44,061 nucleotides of DNA, from the NCBI GenBank assembly GCA_903954065.1, contig CAJBME010000174.1, forward strand, positions 1 through 44,061, in the 5' to 3' direction. The translations under genes were made by a program, and so were the position numbers. This DNA comes from an uncultured bacterium (GTDB lineage Bacteria > Verrucomicrobiota > Verrucomicrobiia > Verrucomicrobiales > V1-33). Positions within the stretch are counted from its first letter, which is position 1. Every line of letters starts with the position of its first letter. Under the pieces are notes generated by a model. That model did no database searches. It saw only the letters and a list, made by a program, of their open reading frames with translations, and was not told where the DNA came from. This document shows positions 15,851 through 24,941 of this stretch, one piece after another.

Positions 15851-17989
15851 TTACCGCAATTTTTCCAACCAACGCGTTTTGGTTTCTTCGGGCCAGTCGG
15901 TATTAAGGATGGTTGTGCGGGCGGCCTCGGGGTCGAGTTGGCGCCATGACTGGAGAGATCGTTCGAGGAGTGACGACCGAGTCGATTCTTCTTGGGTGGT
16001 GTTGGCCCATTCGAAGGCCATGGCGGGGTCGGTATCGGCGATACCTCCGACGAGTGAACTGACGGCGAGGTCGCGGGATTTTCCTCCGGGCAGCGAGCCG
16101 ATCCATTCACTGGCGCTGACGGCGTCGTAATTGACCCAGCGGGAAGCGAGGGCTTGGGTGGCGGAGGCGCGGGCGTCTTCTTGGCTCAGGCTGGCGACCC
16201 AGGCGGTGGCTTTTTCCTGACTTTCGGCGAAGAAGCTATTGGCGATGGTGCTGGCGGCATTGATGAGCGAATCGGCTGGTTTTTGATTGGCGGGCAGCTC
16301 CGCGAGCAGCGAAGAAAACTGGGTAGCGACGGTGGACGGGTCTTGATTAGCGCCTTGGTTCATGACGGCGCCGAGGGCGTTTTCGCGGTCTTTGCCGGTG
16401 AGTGAGCGGGCCCAGCCGAGGGCTTCTTGGAAATTGTCATTACCCCATTGCATTCCGATACGGGCCAGACTGTCTTCGCGGGCGGCGGCGCTGGTCAGAT
16501 TGAGGGCTTCGCGGGCGGCGGTTTGGGGGTCTTGGCTGGCGAGGCGGCCCATGATTTCCGGAATCACGCGGCGTTGGGTGACCTCGTCGGGCAGCTCGCG
16601 CGCCCAGGCCAGCGCTTTTTCCGGCGTACTTTGATCGGAGATGATTCCGGCGAGGTTTCGCCAGATGTGGTGGGTCGGGTCGTCGATGGGATGGACTTTC
16701 AGATACGCAATGGCTTCCTCTGGATTGTTTTGCGCGAGGGATTCGACCACGGTGGGAATGAGTCGTTTCTGCTCCGTTTCGGGCAGAGTGTCCATAAAGG
16801 CACGGGCCTGTGCGGGGTCGTTTTGCCCCCAATGGCGGAGCAAATTCTGCATGGCTTCATCGCGATTGGGGCCGGGTTTCAGAGTGCCGGCCAGCGCGGC
16901 CGCCCGTTCTGGCGTGAGGGCTTCGGTGAAATTCAGAGCAAACTTGATCAGCTCTTGTTTGTCGCCGCCATCGGGGCGTGAGCGGATCCATTGATCGACC
17001 GCCTCCGGATCTGACTGCACCCATCCGCCTAGGAGCGCTGTGTGGACCTGCCGTTGCAGTGGGCCGGTCAGATTCTCGGCCATGGCCACGGCCTGCTGAG
17101 GGTCGCGCTGGCCGAGGCGACTGAACAAATTTGTCATGGCATCCCGCCGGAGATTGGCTTCGGGCACGGCTTTGATCCACGCTAGAGCGGCCTCTGGGTC
17201 ACGCTCCGCCCACTGCATCATCACGCTATGGACACCATTGCGGCGCTGGTTGCCGTCTTGCAGTTGATCCAAACCGGCCGCTGCGCCGGCCGGATCCAGC
17301 CGTGCCCAAGAATTGAAGATCGCCCACGTGACGTTGTGACGCAGTGAGTTTGGCAAGTCCGCGCTGAGCTGCAGCGCTTGCTGCGGGTCGGTCTGAGCGA
17401 TGGCGTCGATGACGCTATGCAGAGCGGACTGTTGCAATGAAGGTGATTGCAGCGCGCGGGCTTCGGCAAAAGCTCGAAGCGGGTTGGTTTCCGCGAGGGC
17501 GCCATACACACCAGCCACATCGTGAGGTTCTGCTCCGTCCTTTCTGGCCGATCGGGCCCATGCGAGGGCCGCGTCAGGCGCGATTTCCACCCAGCGCTGC
17601 AGAGCCGCTTGTTTGGCTTGGGCCCAGCCCGGGTCATTGCGCCACGGGCCGGACATGTCGCGAACGATTTGGGATAGCTGTTCTGGACTGGAGGCGAGGA
17701 TTTTCTGCAGAATCTTGAGATTTGATTCGACAGGTTTTTTTCGATTGAACCCGGCCAAGAGCGATTGCACGGCCTTACCTTTTTGGCTGGCGACGGCAGA
17801 CGCGGGCGCGGCGCCTTGGGGGCCCGGACGCGGCGTGGCCGTCGGAACCTCCGCACCAGAAGAGCCCGTAGTCGTGGCCGCGGTCACCGCGGTGGTCGCT
17901 ATCGCTCGGCCGACGGACTGCCGTCCCCATGTGTACCCTCCCGCCAGACCAGCTAGGAGACACAGCGGGATGAGCACGGCGGGTTTCAT
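15851..17989 (-). CDS. Membrane-anchored helical-repeat (solenoid) protein
   Basis: 712 residues. An N-terminal hydrophobic segment (VLIPLCLLAGLAGGY) acts as anchor or uncleaved signal, followed by an Ala/Thr/Pro linker. From about 120 to the end there are roughly 18 repeats of about 32 residues. Each is built on D/N-P-x-x-A near the start (for example RDPEAALAWI, NDPAQARAFM, TDPAMAFEWA), a Leu-Pro or similar break, an Arg and then a second helix ending in Trp. This predicts an alpha-solenoid like TPR or Sel1 arrays, facing the periplasm. I recall similar repeat families in Verrucomicrobiota, but know no function. It begins 11 bp after the NamZ stop on the same strand, so they form an operon and may act together at the wall. 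Confidence 0.75.
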   Translation of the reverse strand: MKPAVLIPLCLLAGLAGGYTWGRQSVGRAIATTAVTAATTTGSSGAEVPTATPRPGPQGAAPASAVASQKGKAVQSLLAGFNRKKPVESNLKILQKILASSPEQLSQIVRDMSGPWRNDPGWAQAKQAALQRWVEIAPDAALAWARSARKDGAEPHDVAGVYGALAETNPLRAFAEARALQSPSLQQSALHSVIDAIAQTDPQQALQLSADLPNSLRHNVTWAIFNSWARLDPAGAAAGLDQLQDGNQRRNGVHSVMMQWAERDPEAALAWIKAVPEANLRRDAMTNLFSRLGQRDPQQAVAMAENLTGPLQRQVHTALLGGWVQSDPEAVDQWIRSRPDGGDKQELIKFALNFTEALTPERAAALAGTLKPGPNRDEAMQNLLRHWGQNDPAQARAFMDTLPETEQKRLIPTVVESLAQNNPEEAIAYLKVHPIDDPTHHIWRNLAGIISDQSTPEKALAWARELPDEVTQRRVIPEIMGRLASQDPQTAAREALNLTSAAAREDSLARIGMQWGNDNFQEALGWARSLTGKDRENALGAVMNQGANQDPSTVATQFSSLLAELPANQKPADSLINAASTIANSFFAESQEKATAWVASLSQEDARASATQALASRWVNYDAVSASEWIGSLPGGKSRDLAVSSLVGGIADTDPAMAFEWANTTQEESTRSSLLERSLQSWRQLDPEAARTTILNTDWPEETKTRWLEKLR

Positions 17990-18000
17990 GAATAAGTTCT

Positions 18001-19506
18001 TTATTTGTACAGTAAAAACGGGCGACGTCGAAGCATAAAAAGACGTTCATCGCGATGCCAAGTGGCTCGGACCTGACTGCCGGGGGCTCCCGCGCGCCAA
18101 GCGGCGGCGCTTTCGGCATGGAGCAGCAATTTATTGAGGTTTTTGATGTCGAAGGCGGCGGGATAACCGCGGCAAAGGGCGGAAGCGAGAGCGCTTCCGA
18201 GTGCGAGGGAATCTAATTCCTCGCGATGGGTGACGGTAAACCGCACGCCATGGCAGAGTGTCTGGGCGTGGGTGCTAGCGTTGGGGGTGAACTGGACCGG
18301 CATGATGCGAACCCCGGGCAGGTCCAGAGCGGTGAGATCCTGAGCCAGTGCGTCCGCATCGATCCACGGCGCGCCCACCATCAAAAAGGGAGCGTCGGTC
18401 CCCCGCCCCACGCTGATATTGGTGAATTCGAGCAGGCCAATCCCCGGGTAAAGAGCGGCAGCTTCCAGACTGCGCATGTTCGGTGACGGATTGATCCAAG
18501 GGAGACCGGTTTCATCGAACCACTGGGACCTTCGCCAGTTTTCGCAGCGGACGACTTCCAGATCCAGATTCCATTGCCGTTCGGAGGCGATCAGGCGAGC
18601 CAGCTCCCCGGCGGTCAATCCGTGACGCAGCGGGAGGTCATGGGCGGCGATGAAAGCAAAACCCCCTTCGCGTAGCGGCCCTTGGACCTTCTGGCCGCCG
18701 ATGGGATTGGGTCGATCGAGGACGACAAATCGTTTTCCGGCTTTGGCGGCGGCTTCCATGGCCAGCGTCATTGTTGATACATATGTGTAAAATCGACATC
18801 CAATATCTTGAATATCAAATACAAGTGTATCTATAGAATTCATTTGTTCCGCGGTGGGAGCGCGGCGTTCGCCATACAAACTGTGGACTGGCAATCCGGA
18901 TTTTTCGTCGCGTGAATCGGTAATACCGTCGCGGTCAAGCTCACCTCGGATGCCATGCTCCGGACTGAAAAGGGCGAGCAAGCTAACCCCGGGTGCTGCC
19001 TGCAAGAGGTCGATGGCCGACGTCCGATCGCGGGCCAGGCCGGTATGGTTGGTGATCAGCCCGACCCGCCTGCCCTGGAGGAGGGCAAACCCATCGCGCC
19101 GGAGCACATCCAGTCCGGTGAGGACGGGGAGCGGACGGGAGGCCAAGACCGGATAGCCCCCCGGCACGTTAGGAGGAGGCCGTGTCCCGGCGATGGCGTC
19201 CGACTGACCCCGGTTGGCCAGACTTGCTATGACGAGGGCGCCCAGACGGGCGCGCAACGGCCTCACCGGGCCCGCCTCCGTCATGACCTCCGCCGCCGGC
19301 ACCACCGCCCGCCAACCGGCCACATGCTGGAATGTCTCCCCGGCCTGCTCCACCTGCAACACGACCCCGGGCAGCTCACCCGACCCTACCGATTCCTGCA
19401 CCGCCTCCGCCAGCTCCGGGGCGATGGAACCAGGCCACGAAGCCTGCGCCAAGCCCCCCCAAAACCCCAACAAAATTCCCAAGAGGCCGTATCTCCATCC
19501 ATTCAT
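18001..19506 (-). CDS. namZ: NamZ/DUF1343 exo-beta-N-acetylmuramidase
   Basis: About 501 residues from the ATG at 19506 (a GTG lies two codons upstream). A signal peptide is followed by a degenerate segment (about 26-106) resembling the start of a serine beta-lactamase-like domain: ELPGVVLQVEQAGETFQHVAGWRAV. The Ser-x-x-Lys motif and the rest of that fold are missing. The NamZ domain starts near 125. It shows GLITNHTGL, FSPEHGIRG, FDIQDIGCRFYTY, DRPNPIGG, PSPNM and GLLEFTNISVGRGTD, all conserved in the family. NamZ removes terminal MurNAc from peptidoglycan fragments, so wall recycling or scavenging in the periplasm is expected. It is the first gene of a two-gene operon with the solenoid protein. 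Confidence 0.86.
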   Translation of the reverse strand: MNGWRYGLLGILLGFWGGLAQASWPGSIAPELAEAVQESVGSGELPGVVLQVEQAGETFQHVAGWRAVVPAAEVMTEAGPVRPLRARLGALVIASLANRGQSDAIAGTRPPPNVPGGYPVLASRPLPVLTGLDVLRRDGFALLQGRRVGLITNHTGLARDRTSAIDLLQAAPGVSLLALFSPEHGIRGELDRDGITDSRDEKSGLPVHSLYGERRAPTAEQMNSIDTLVFDIQDIGCRFYTYVSTMTLAMEAAAKAGKRFVVLDRPNPIGGQKVQGPLREGGFAFIAAHDLPLRHGLTAGELARLIASERQWNLDLEVVRCENWRRSQWFDETGLPWINPSPNMRSLEAAALYPGIGLLEFTNISVGRGTDAPFLMVGAPWIDADALAQDLTALDLPGVRIMPVQFTPNASTHAQTLCHGVRFTVTHREELDSLALGSALASALCRGYPAAFDIKNLNKLLLHAESAAAWRAGAPGSQVRATWHRDERLFMLRRRPFLLYK

Positions 19507-19601
19507 GACCACTCATCCAACACCGAAGGAACACCTCCGGCAAGGACGGGAGTAAAAAAATCACATCGCCACCCGATGGAAAAAAACCGCACGGAGTAAT
19601 G

Positions 19602-19613
19602 AGTGGGTGTCTG
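19602..19613 (-). repeat. Copy of the 12-base repeat CAGACACCCACT
   Basis: The minus-strand sequence is CAGACACCCACT, identical to copies at 7941-7952 and 42217-42228. It sits in the gap between the PQQ-type propeller gene and namZ. Three copies of a 12-mer in 44 kb is far above chance. Confidence 0.45.
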
Positions 19614-19640
19614 AGATTGTGCCATGGGCTACTTCCTTAT

Positions 19641-20909
19641 TCAGGGTATCGCCTTGGATGGGCCGCCGCCGAGGGCGTGTAACTGAGTGGTGGTCCGGAT
19701 GAGCAGTCTTCCGGCGGCGAGGCCTGGGGTGGTTTGGCATTCCTCTTCGAGGGCCAGAGTTCCGAGAGGTTGGTAAATGGGGGTGGCGCGCACGGTGGCG
19801 ACGGTGCCATCGCGGCCGACGGCGATGAGCACGCCATTGAGGCAGATGAGCGAGCTGTAGGCCTTTCCTGGGCCTCGTTCCTCCCAGACCCTTTCTCCGT
19901 CACTACTGCGGACGCAGCTGAGGATGCCTCCGTCGTTGAGGAAGTAAAAGTGGTCCCCGACGGCGACGGCGGTGGGCACGTAAGGGATTCGATTGGACAT
20001 TTCCCACGCGAGGGTGGGCTGGGTTTTGCCATCGGCTGAGCCTGGGCGCACGGCGACCCCTCCCCGGCCCGAGCCGCCTTGGCCGGTGGTGGCGAAAATC
20101 ACGCCATCGGGTGAAATCACGGGCGTGGCCACGGCGCGCGCGCCGCCCACGGGATGTTCGTAGCGCCAGAGAACGGCGCCGTTGCTGGGGGCGAATGCCA
20201 AAAGGGCCGTGGGCTGACTGGAGAGAACAATCTGGCGCGATCCATCGGCGGCCGTCACTACCACAGGCGTGCTGAAAGACGTCTTCTCCGGGCTGGTAGG
20301 CGTGTGCCACCGCACGTCACCCGTGGCGGCGTTCAGCGCATAGAGCCCGGCGTCCTCGCCTGCGTCATGGTCGTTGGGCACAATCAGCAAGTCGCCTTCG
20401 ATAATCGGGGAGGCACTGCTCCCGTGGTCCTCTTTATAAAATCCAAGGTCTTTTTCCCACACTTTTTTCCCGTCATGATCGAGGGCGAGCACCCGCCGTC
20501 GGTTACCGCTGACCCAGGAGACGTAGACCCGTTCGGCATCGCAGACCGGAGTGGAGGCGGCAAAGCTATTGAATGAATGCAATGAGTGCGTTTCAAACGG
20601 GTCCTCGTATCGCCAGAGCTCCCGCCCGTCACCCGCATCCAGCGCCAAGACCCAGCGCACCCCGGCGCGGGCGCTGTCTTCCGCCGTGAGGAAAATCCGA
20701 TGCCCCCACGACACCGGTGACGAATGCCCTTTGCCAGGCAGCTCTGCCGTCCACGCCCGGTCCGCTCCGGTCAAAACTTCCGGCAACCCAGGCACCACGG
20801 CCACCCCGCCGCCATCAGGACCGCGAAATTGGTTCCATGGCTGCTCGGTCCCTCCGGCCACCAAAACCGCCGACGGAAACCAAAACATCATCAATAAACG
20901 GGGAATCAT
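19641..20909 (-). CDS. Secreted PQQ-type beta-propeller protein
   Basis: 422 residues from the ATG at 20909, which gives a signal peptide (IPRLLMMFWFPSAVLVAGG). The mature start PWNQFRGPDGGGV is characteristic of a large secreted propeller family in planctomycetes and verrucomicrobia. Repeated blades show A-x-D-x-x-x-G-x-x-x-W patterns (LALDAGDGRELWRYE, ALDHDGKKVWEKD, ALNAATGDVRWH, FAPSNGAVLWRYE). This is the PQQ_2/BamB-like fold. No second catalytic domain or cytochrome motif is present, so a binding or scaffold role is as likely as dehydrogenase activity. It lies about 105 bp downstream of the rhomboid-like gene on the same strand. Confidence 0.78.
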   Translation of the reverse strand: MIPRLLMMFWFPSAVLVAGGTEQPWNQFRGPDGGGVAVVPGLPEVLTGADRAWTAELPGKGHSSPVSWGHRIFLTAEDSARAGVRWVLALDAGDGRELWRYEDPFETHSLHSFNSFAASTPVCDAERVYVSWVSGNRRRVLALDHDGKKVWEKDLGFYKEDHGSSASPIIEGDLLIVPNDHDAGEDAGLYALNAATGDVRWHTPTSPEKTSFSTPVVVTAADGSRQIVLSSQPTALLAFAPSNGAVLWRYEHPVGGARAVATPVISPDGVIFATTGQGGSGRGGVAVRPGSADGKTQPTLAWEMSNRIPYVPTAVAVGDHFYFLNDGGILSCVRSSDGERVWEERGPGKAYSSLICLNGVLIAVGRDGTVATVRATPIYQPLGTLALEEECQTTPGLAAGRLLIRTTTQLHALGGGPSKAIP

Positions 20910-21013
20910 GCGAACGAAATGGCTGGAGTGAGAGTAACGGGCTGACGGGGATTTCAATTGATTGATCTGCGGTCGGTCTGGGCCGCTGGCCAAGGGAGGC
21001 CATGACGAAGGGG

Positions 21014-21880
21014 TCAGCGGCGCCGTTTGAAGCGGTCACTGGCATCGGACAAGACTTGTCGTTCTTCGCTAGTCAGGCTGTGTAGCCCCTTGGCGGCGAC
21101 TTTGTCGAGCAAGCGGTCGACCTCGGGCTCGTTGGAGACAAATTCTCGTGGTCCCCCGCCCGAACTCGTTCGCGACGTGCGGGAGGCGTTGGAGGCGCGG
21201 GGGGAGGAGGAAGCGACTGATTGACGACCGCCACGATTAAATTTCACTTCCGGGATGCGGAGCCAGGGCAGTCCGTAGGCGGCTCCCATCGATTTCAAAA
21301 TAACGGCGCTGGCGAGACACAGGACGGCGAGGTGAACGAGCCCCGTTCCGTCGCGATTGGCCAGTGAACCAAGGGCCGAAATGCCAATCAAAATCAACGC
21401 CACCCATTTGGCCGGGAGGCCGAACATCATGAGCGCGCCTGGTTGGATGATGGCAAAAGCGAGGAAAATGCCGAATCCGAGTTGATCACACCCTGCGAGC
21501 TGGCCGCGCGGCAGCAGCACGGTGACGATCGTGAGGGCGGCCGCGAGCAGACCGGTGAATTTCAGCAACCCGGTACGACCGAGCAGGCGTTCCACCTCTC
21601 GACCGAAAAAGAACAGCATGACCATTGAAAGAACGAACCAGATGGACGGTCCATTGAGCAACGGCCAGGTGACGAGCCGCCAGATTTGTCCCCGCCAGAG
21701 GGCTGAGGTGTCCAAACTCAGCGCGCTGATCAGAGATTCTGCTCGGAAAGCACTGAGCATCGTAACCACGATCATGGATAGAGTGAAAACTCCCACCAAC
21801 AGCACCGTGGATGTCACGGCCACCCGTCCGGCATAAAACCAGGGACGTCCTTCTTCAGAGTATTCGTTCACGCCAAACAT
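21014..21880 (-). CDS. Rhomboid-like membrane protein lacking the catalytic serine motif
   Basis: 288 residues with about six hydrophobic segments: a first helix near 22-46, WRLVTWPLLN as the L1-like loop, then four or five more to about 200. The order and the W-R-x-x-T-x-P motif match the rhomboid fold. In active rhomboids the fourth helix has G-x-S-G; here the equivalent is GCDQLGFG, without serine. A His remains in GLVHLAVL. A soluble tail of about 90 residues contains a basic/Ser-rich linker and VDRLLDKVAAKGLHSLTSEE. That compact helical tail recurs on such proteins in this phylum. It is probably a pseudoprotease or membrane scaffold. The partner is unknown. Confidence 0.7.
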   Translation of the reverse strand: MFGVNEYSEEGRPWFYAGRVAVTSTVLLVGVFTLSMIVVTMLSAFRAESLISALSLDTSALWRGQIWRLVTWPLLNGPSIWFVLSMVMLFFFGREVERLLGRTGLLKFTGLLAAALTIVTVLLPRGQLAGCDQLGFGIFLAFAIIQPGALMMFGLPAKWVALILIGISALGSLANRDGTGLVHLAVLCLASAVILKSMGAAYGLPWLRIPEVKFNRGGRQSVASSSPRASNASRTSRTSSGGGPREFVSNEPEVDRLLDKVAAKGLHSLTSEERQVLSDASDRFKRRR

Positions 21881-21952
21881 GGGAAAAAATCAAAATTTTT
21901 GCTACTGGGAGAGGGTCGGGCGCTGGCATCGTGACGATCAGGGCCGGTTTTT

Positions 21953-22417
21953 TCAGGCACCTTTTTCATGGCGGCAGGCGCCGCTGAGCCGCAATTCGTC
22001 ACATTTTGCCTCGATGCGAATGGCCTTGAGGGTCGGGGTGAAGCCGAGTCGTCTGGAAATACAATCCTCCAGCACGGAAATGTGCGCGTCTTCGAATTCG
22101 ACGACCCGGTTGCAATCCAGACAGATAAGGTGATTATGATCAGGGCTTTCTAGAAAATTTGGATCATAGCAAACGACGTCTTTACCGAGATCAATTTCCC
22201 GAAGAAGCCCGCATTCCACGAGCAGCGTCAATGTGCGGTAGACGGTGGCTCGCGAGGCGGTGCGATCGAGCCGACGCGCCATTTCCCACAACTCTTCAGC
22301 TGTGTAATGGTCTTTGGTGCCAAAGGCAGCCTCCACTATGACCTCGCGCTGGCGCGTCCGGCGCAGGCCCTTGGTCATGATGAAGGCGTTAAATCGCTCT
22401 TTTATTTCTTCCAACAC
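21953..22417 (-). CDS. fur: Fur-family metal-responsive transcription regulator
   Basis: 154 residues; the start is a GTG at 22417, giving LEEIKERFNAFI as the first helix. The winged helix contains the recognition segment TASRATVYRTLTLLVECGLL. The dimer/metal domain shows HYTAEEL, DHNHLICLDCNRVVEFED with the first Cys-x2-Cys pair, and a second Cys pair in CDELRLSGACRH. Fur proteins bind DNA with a divalent metal to repress uptake genes; Fur, Zur and PerR cannot be told apart with certainty from these motifs. It is divergent from the first PilT gene and upstream of the rhomboid-like gene. No canonical Fur box was found in the short divergent gap. Confidence 0.9.
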   Translation of the reverse strand: MLEEIKERFNAFIMTKGLRRTRQREVIVEAAFGTKDHYTAEELWEMARRLDRTASRATVYRTLTLLVECGLLREIDLGKDVVCYDPNFLESPDHNHLICLDCNRVVEFEDAHISVLEDCISRRLGFTPTLKAIRIEAKCDELRLSGACRHEKGA

Positions 22418-22466
22418 AGTTCAAACATGCCGCGAAGCACCCGCCGAGGCAAGGAAAGAAGACGGA

Positions 22467-22481
22467 TTTGACACCGTCAAA
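22467..22481. promoter_or_regulatory. Inverted repeat overlapping a possible -35 box
   Basis: TTTGAC-ACC-GTCAAA is a perfect 6-bp inverted repeat in the fur/pilT divergent gap. It contains TTGACA (22468-22473). Seventeen bases later, only a poor -10 (CCAATA) is seen. It could be an operator for fur or the pilT gene; the evidence is weak. Confidence 0.25.
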
Positions 22482-22613
22482 TGTGGGTTCCCAATAAAAA
22501 CAGCGTGTTCCTTGCTTGCCAAACGCCTAATCCACGCCACAGGATGCGCCTCGCCGCGGTCGATCACGGCCACTTTCACCTCGCGCAATTACCCCGAACC
22601 GCCCCAGCCCAGC

Positions 22614-23726
22614 ATGTCGCACGAAGCCGACTCATCCTCAGATCTTGTGCCCGCCCTCGAGCACGTTGACCAGTATCTTCAGCTTGGGCAGCAGTACGAC
22701 TGCTCTGATGTGCACTTGCCGACCGACAGCACGCCGCATTGGCGGCGCTTTGGCCAGCTGCAGCCGATTTGGCCCAATGCCGCCACGCTGACCGCCGCTG
22801 ATTGCGAGCGTCTGGCCTATAGCTTTCTGGGCCCCAAAGAACGCGAGCGACTCGACCAGCGAGGCGACGTTGACTTTGCGTATTCGACTGATTTCGGGCG
22901 GTTCCGCGCTTCGGTGGTGCGTCAGCGACTCGGTTTTGACATGGCTTTCCGGATTATCAGCACTCGGATCCGGACCATGGATGAGATCGGACTGCCGGAT
23001 GTTTGCCGCACGCTGACCGCCTACCACAATGGTCTCGTTCTCGTCACCGGATCGGTGGGATCAGGCAAATCAACGACCTTGGCCGCCTTGGTCAATGAGG
23101 TCAATGAAAGCCGCGAAGACCACATCATCACTCTGGAAGATCCGATTGAGTATATTTTCCAATCGAAGACGTGCCACGTCAACCAGCGCGAAGTTCACAG
23201 CCACACCGACTCGTTTGCTGCCGCCTTGCGGGCTGCCCTGCGGGAAGATCCAGATGTGATCATGGTCGGAGAAATGCGCGACCTTGAAACCATTTCACTC
23301 GCCATCACCGCGTCTGAGACCGGTCACTTGGTGCTGGGCACGCTGCACACCGGCAATGCCCCGCGCACGCTGGATCGGGTGCTCGACGTCTTCCCGGTCG
23401 AACAACGTGACCAGATCCGCATCATGGTGAGCGAGTCGCTTCGCGGCGTACTCAGCCAGCAGCTGGTGCCCAAAGCGGACGGCGACGGCCGGGCGCTGGC
23501 ACTCGAAATCCTTGTGAATACGCCGGCGGTCTCGAACTGCATTCGCGAAGGCAAGACCTTCATGCTGCCGGGCATCATGCAGACGGGGAAAAACGTTGGC
23601 ATGAAGCTGATGGATGACTCGCTGCGTACGCTCTTTGAACAAGGGCTGGTCGCTCAGGAGGAATGCATGATGCGTTCTGAAGACAAGACATTGATGAAGA
23701 AATACTTCGAGGACGTGAACAAGTAG
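22614..23726 (+). CDS. PilT-family retraction ATPase, first of a tandem pair (PilU-like)
   Basis: 370 residues from the ATG at 22614; the open frame extends upstream, but that part overlaps fur in antisense. Walker A is GSVGSGKSTT. The Asp box is ITLEDPIEYIF, and Walker B is DPDVIMVGEMRD. The His box is GTLHTGNAPRTLDRVLDVF. The C-terminal VSNCIREGKTFML matches the PilT AIRNLIRE element only loosely. These ATPases depolymerise type IV pili. The second PilT, 55 bp downstream, is more canonical, so this one may be the accessory PilU-like partner. That assignment is inference. Confidence 0.85.
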   Translation: MSHEADSSSDLVPALEHVDQYLQLGQQYDCSDVHLPTDSTPHWRRFGQLQPIWPNAATLTAADCERLAYSFLGPKERERLDQRGDVDFAYSTDFGRFRASVVRQRLGFDMAFRIISTRIRTMDEIGLPDVCRTLTAYHNGLVLVTGSVGSGKSTTLAALVNEVNESREDHIITLEDPIEYIFQSKTCHVNQREVHSHTDSFAAALRAALREDPDVIMVGEMRDLETISLAITASETGHLVLGTLHTGNAPRTLDRVLDVFPVEQRDQIRIMVSESLRGVLSQQLVPKADGDGRALALEILVNTPAVSNCIREGKTFMLPGIMQTGKNVGMKLMDDSLRTLFEQGLVAQEECMMRSEDKTLMKKYFEDVNK

Positions 23727-23781
23727 AACCGCCCGGTCTCCTCCCCCCGGTTCCCCCACCCCCTGAACTTCGCATTCCACC

Positions 23782-24894
23782 ATGGCTAAAATCGACGAAC
23801 TCTTTCAAGTGCTCATCCAGAGCGGCGGCTCCGACCTGCACCTCAGCCAGGGCCAGCCCCCGAAGATGCGGGTGCACGGCGCCATTCGCCGCATCAGCGA
23901 CGACGTCCTGGACGGACGGCAAATGGAGGAACTCCTCCGCCCACTCTGCAATCAGCAGCAATGGGAAAAATACCAAGCTCGCGGCGACCTCGATCTCGCG
24001 TACGAAATGGACGTGGATTCCCGCTTCCGTTGTAACTTGCTGAAGCAAACCGGCGGTATGGCTGCCGTCTTCCGGATTATTCCGACAAAAATTGCCACGC
24101 TCGACCAACTGGGTGTGCCCAAGGTCATTGAAGAATTTGGCAAGATGCGCTCTGGCTTGGTGCTGGTGACGGGACCGACGGGATCCGGCAAATCGACCAC
24201 ACTCGCGGCCTTGGTTGACTATATTAACGTCAATTTTCCACGGCACATTGTCACCGTCGAGGAACCGATTGAGTTTGTGCACAAGAACAAGCGCAGCATC
24301 ATCACGCAGCGGGAAGTCCCGATGCAAACGCCGTCTTTTGCGGACGGCTTGCGGGCGTCCTTGCGTGAAGACACGGACATCGTACTGGTCGGCGAGATGC
24401 GGGACTTGGAAACCATCTCGCTCGCTCTGACGGCCGCGGAGACGGGGCTGCTCGTTTTCGGCACCCTGCACACCAACAACGCGCGGAAAACGATCGACCG
24501 TATCATTGACGTTTTTCCATCCGACCAGCAAAGCCAGGTCCGCACCATGCTGGCCGCTTCGCTGCGCGGCGTGGTCGCCCAGCTGCTCATGAAAAAAGCC
24601 GATGGCAAAGGCCGCGTCGCTGTGAACGAGATTCTCGTCTCCACGCCAGCCGTCAGCGCCATCATCCGTGAAGGCGCCACCCAGAAATTGTACGACGTCA
24701 TTACCTCCGGTAAACAATACGGCATGCAGTTCATGGACGAAGCCATTCGTCAGAAACTCTTCGATAACACCGTGTCGCCGCTCGAGGCTTACATGAAGGC
24801 CATCGATAAATCCTCGTTCCGCCAATACCTTCCGAAAGAACACGAAGGCCTCGGCAAACAGTCCGAAGGCGGTAAGGCCGGCCGAGCCGGTTAG
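23782..24894 (+). CDS. pilT: Twitching motility ATPase PilT
   Basis: 370 residues starting MAKIDELFQVLIQSGGSDLHL, the canonical PilT N-terminus. Walker A GPTGSGKSTT, Asp box VTVEEPIEFVH, Walker B DTDIVLVGEMRD and His box FGTLHTNNARKTIDRIIDVF are intact. The C-terminal VSAIIREGATQKLYDVI matches the AIRNLIRE region needed for retraction. It powers type IV pilus retraction from the inner face of the cytoplasmic membrane. It follows a paralogue of identical length, indicating a duplication with divergence. The downstream murG may be co-transcribed. Confidence 0.92.
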   Translation: MAKIDELFQVLIQSGGSDLHLSQGQPPKMRVHGAIRRISDDVLDGRQMEELLRPLCNQQQWEKYQARGDLDLAYEMDVDSRFRCNLLKQTGGMAAVFRIIPTKIATLDQLGVPKVIEEFGKMRSGLVLVTGPTGSGKSTTLAALVDYINVNFPRHIVTVEEPIEFVHKNKRSIITQREVPMQTPSFADGLRASLREDTDIVLVGEMRDLETISLALTAAETGLLVFGTLHTNNARKTIDRIIDVFPSDQQSQVRTMLAASLRGVVAQLLMKKADGKGRVAVNEILVSTPAVSAIIREGATQKLYDVITSGKQYGMQFMDEAIRQKLFDNTVSPLEAYMKAIDKSSFRQYLPKEHEGLGKQSEGGKAGRAG

Positions 24895-24941
24895 TGAAAG
24901 GTCAGGAACGATCGGAACGACGACCGAAACGGCGACGACGC

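Noticed and set aside
23575..24843. 422-codon open frame antisense to pilT
   Set aside because: High-GC shadow of a strongly conserved gene, with no plausible protein features.
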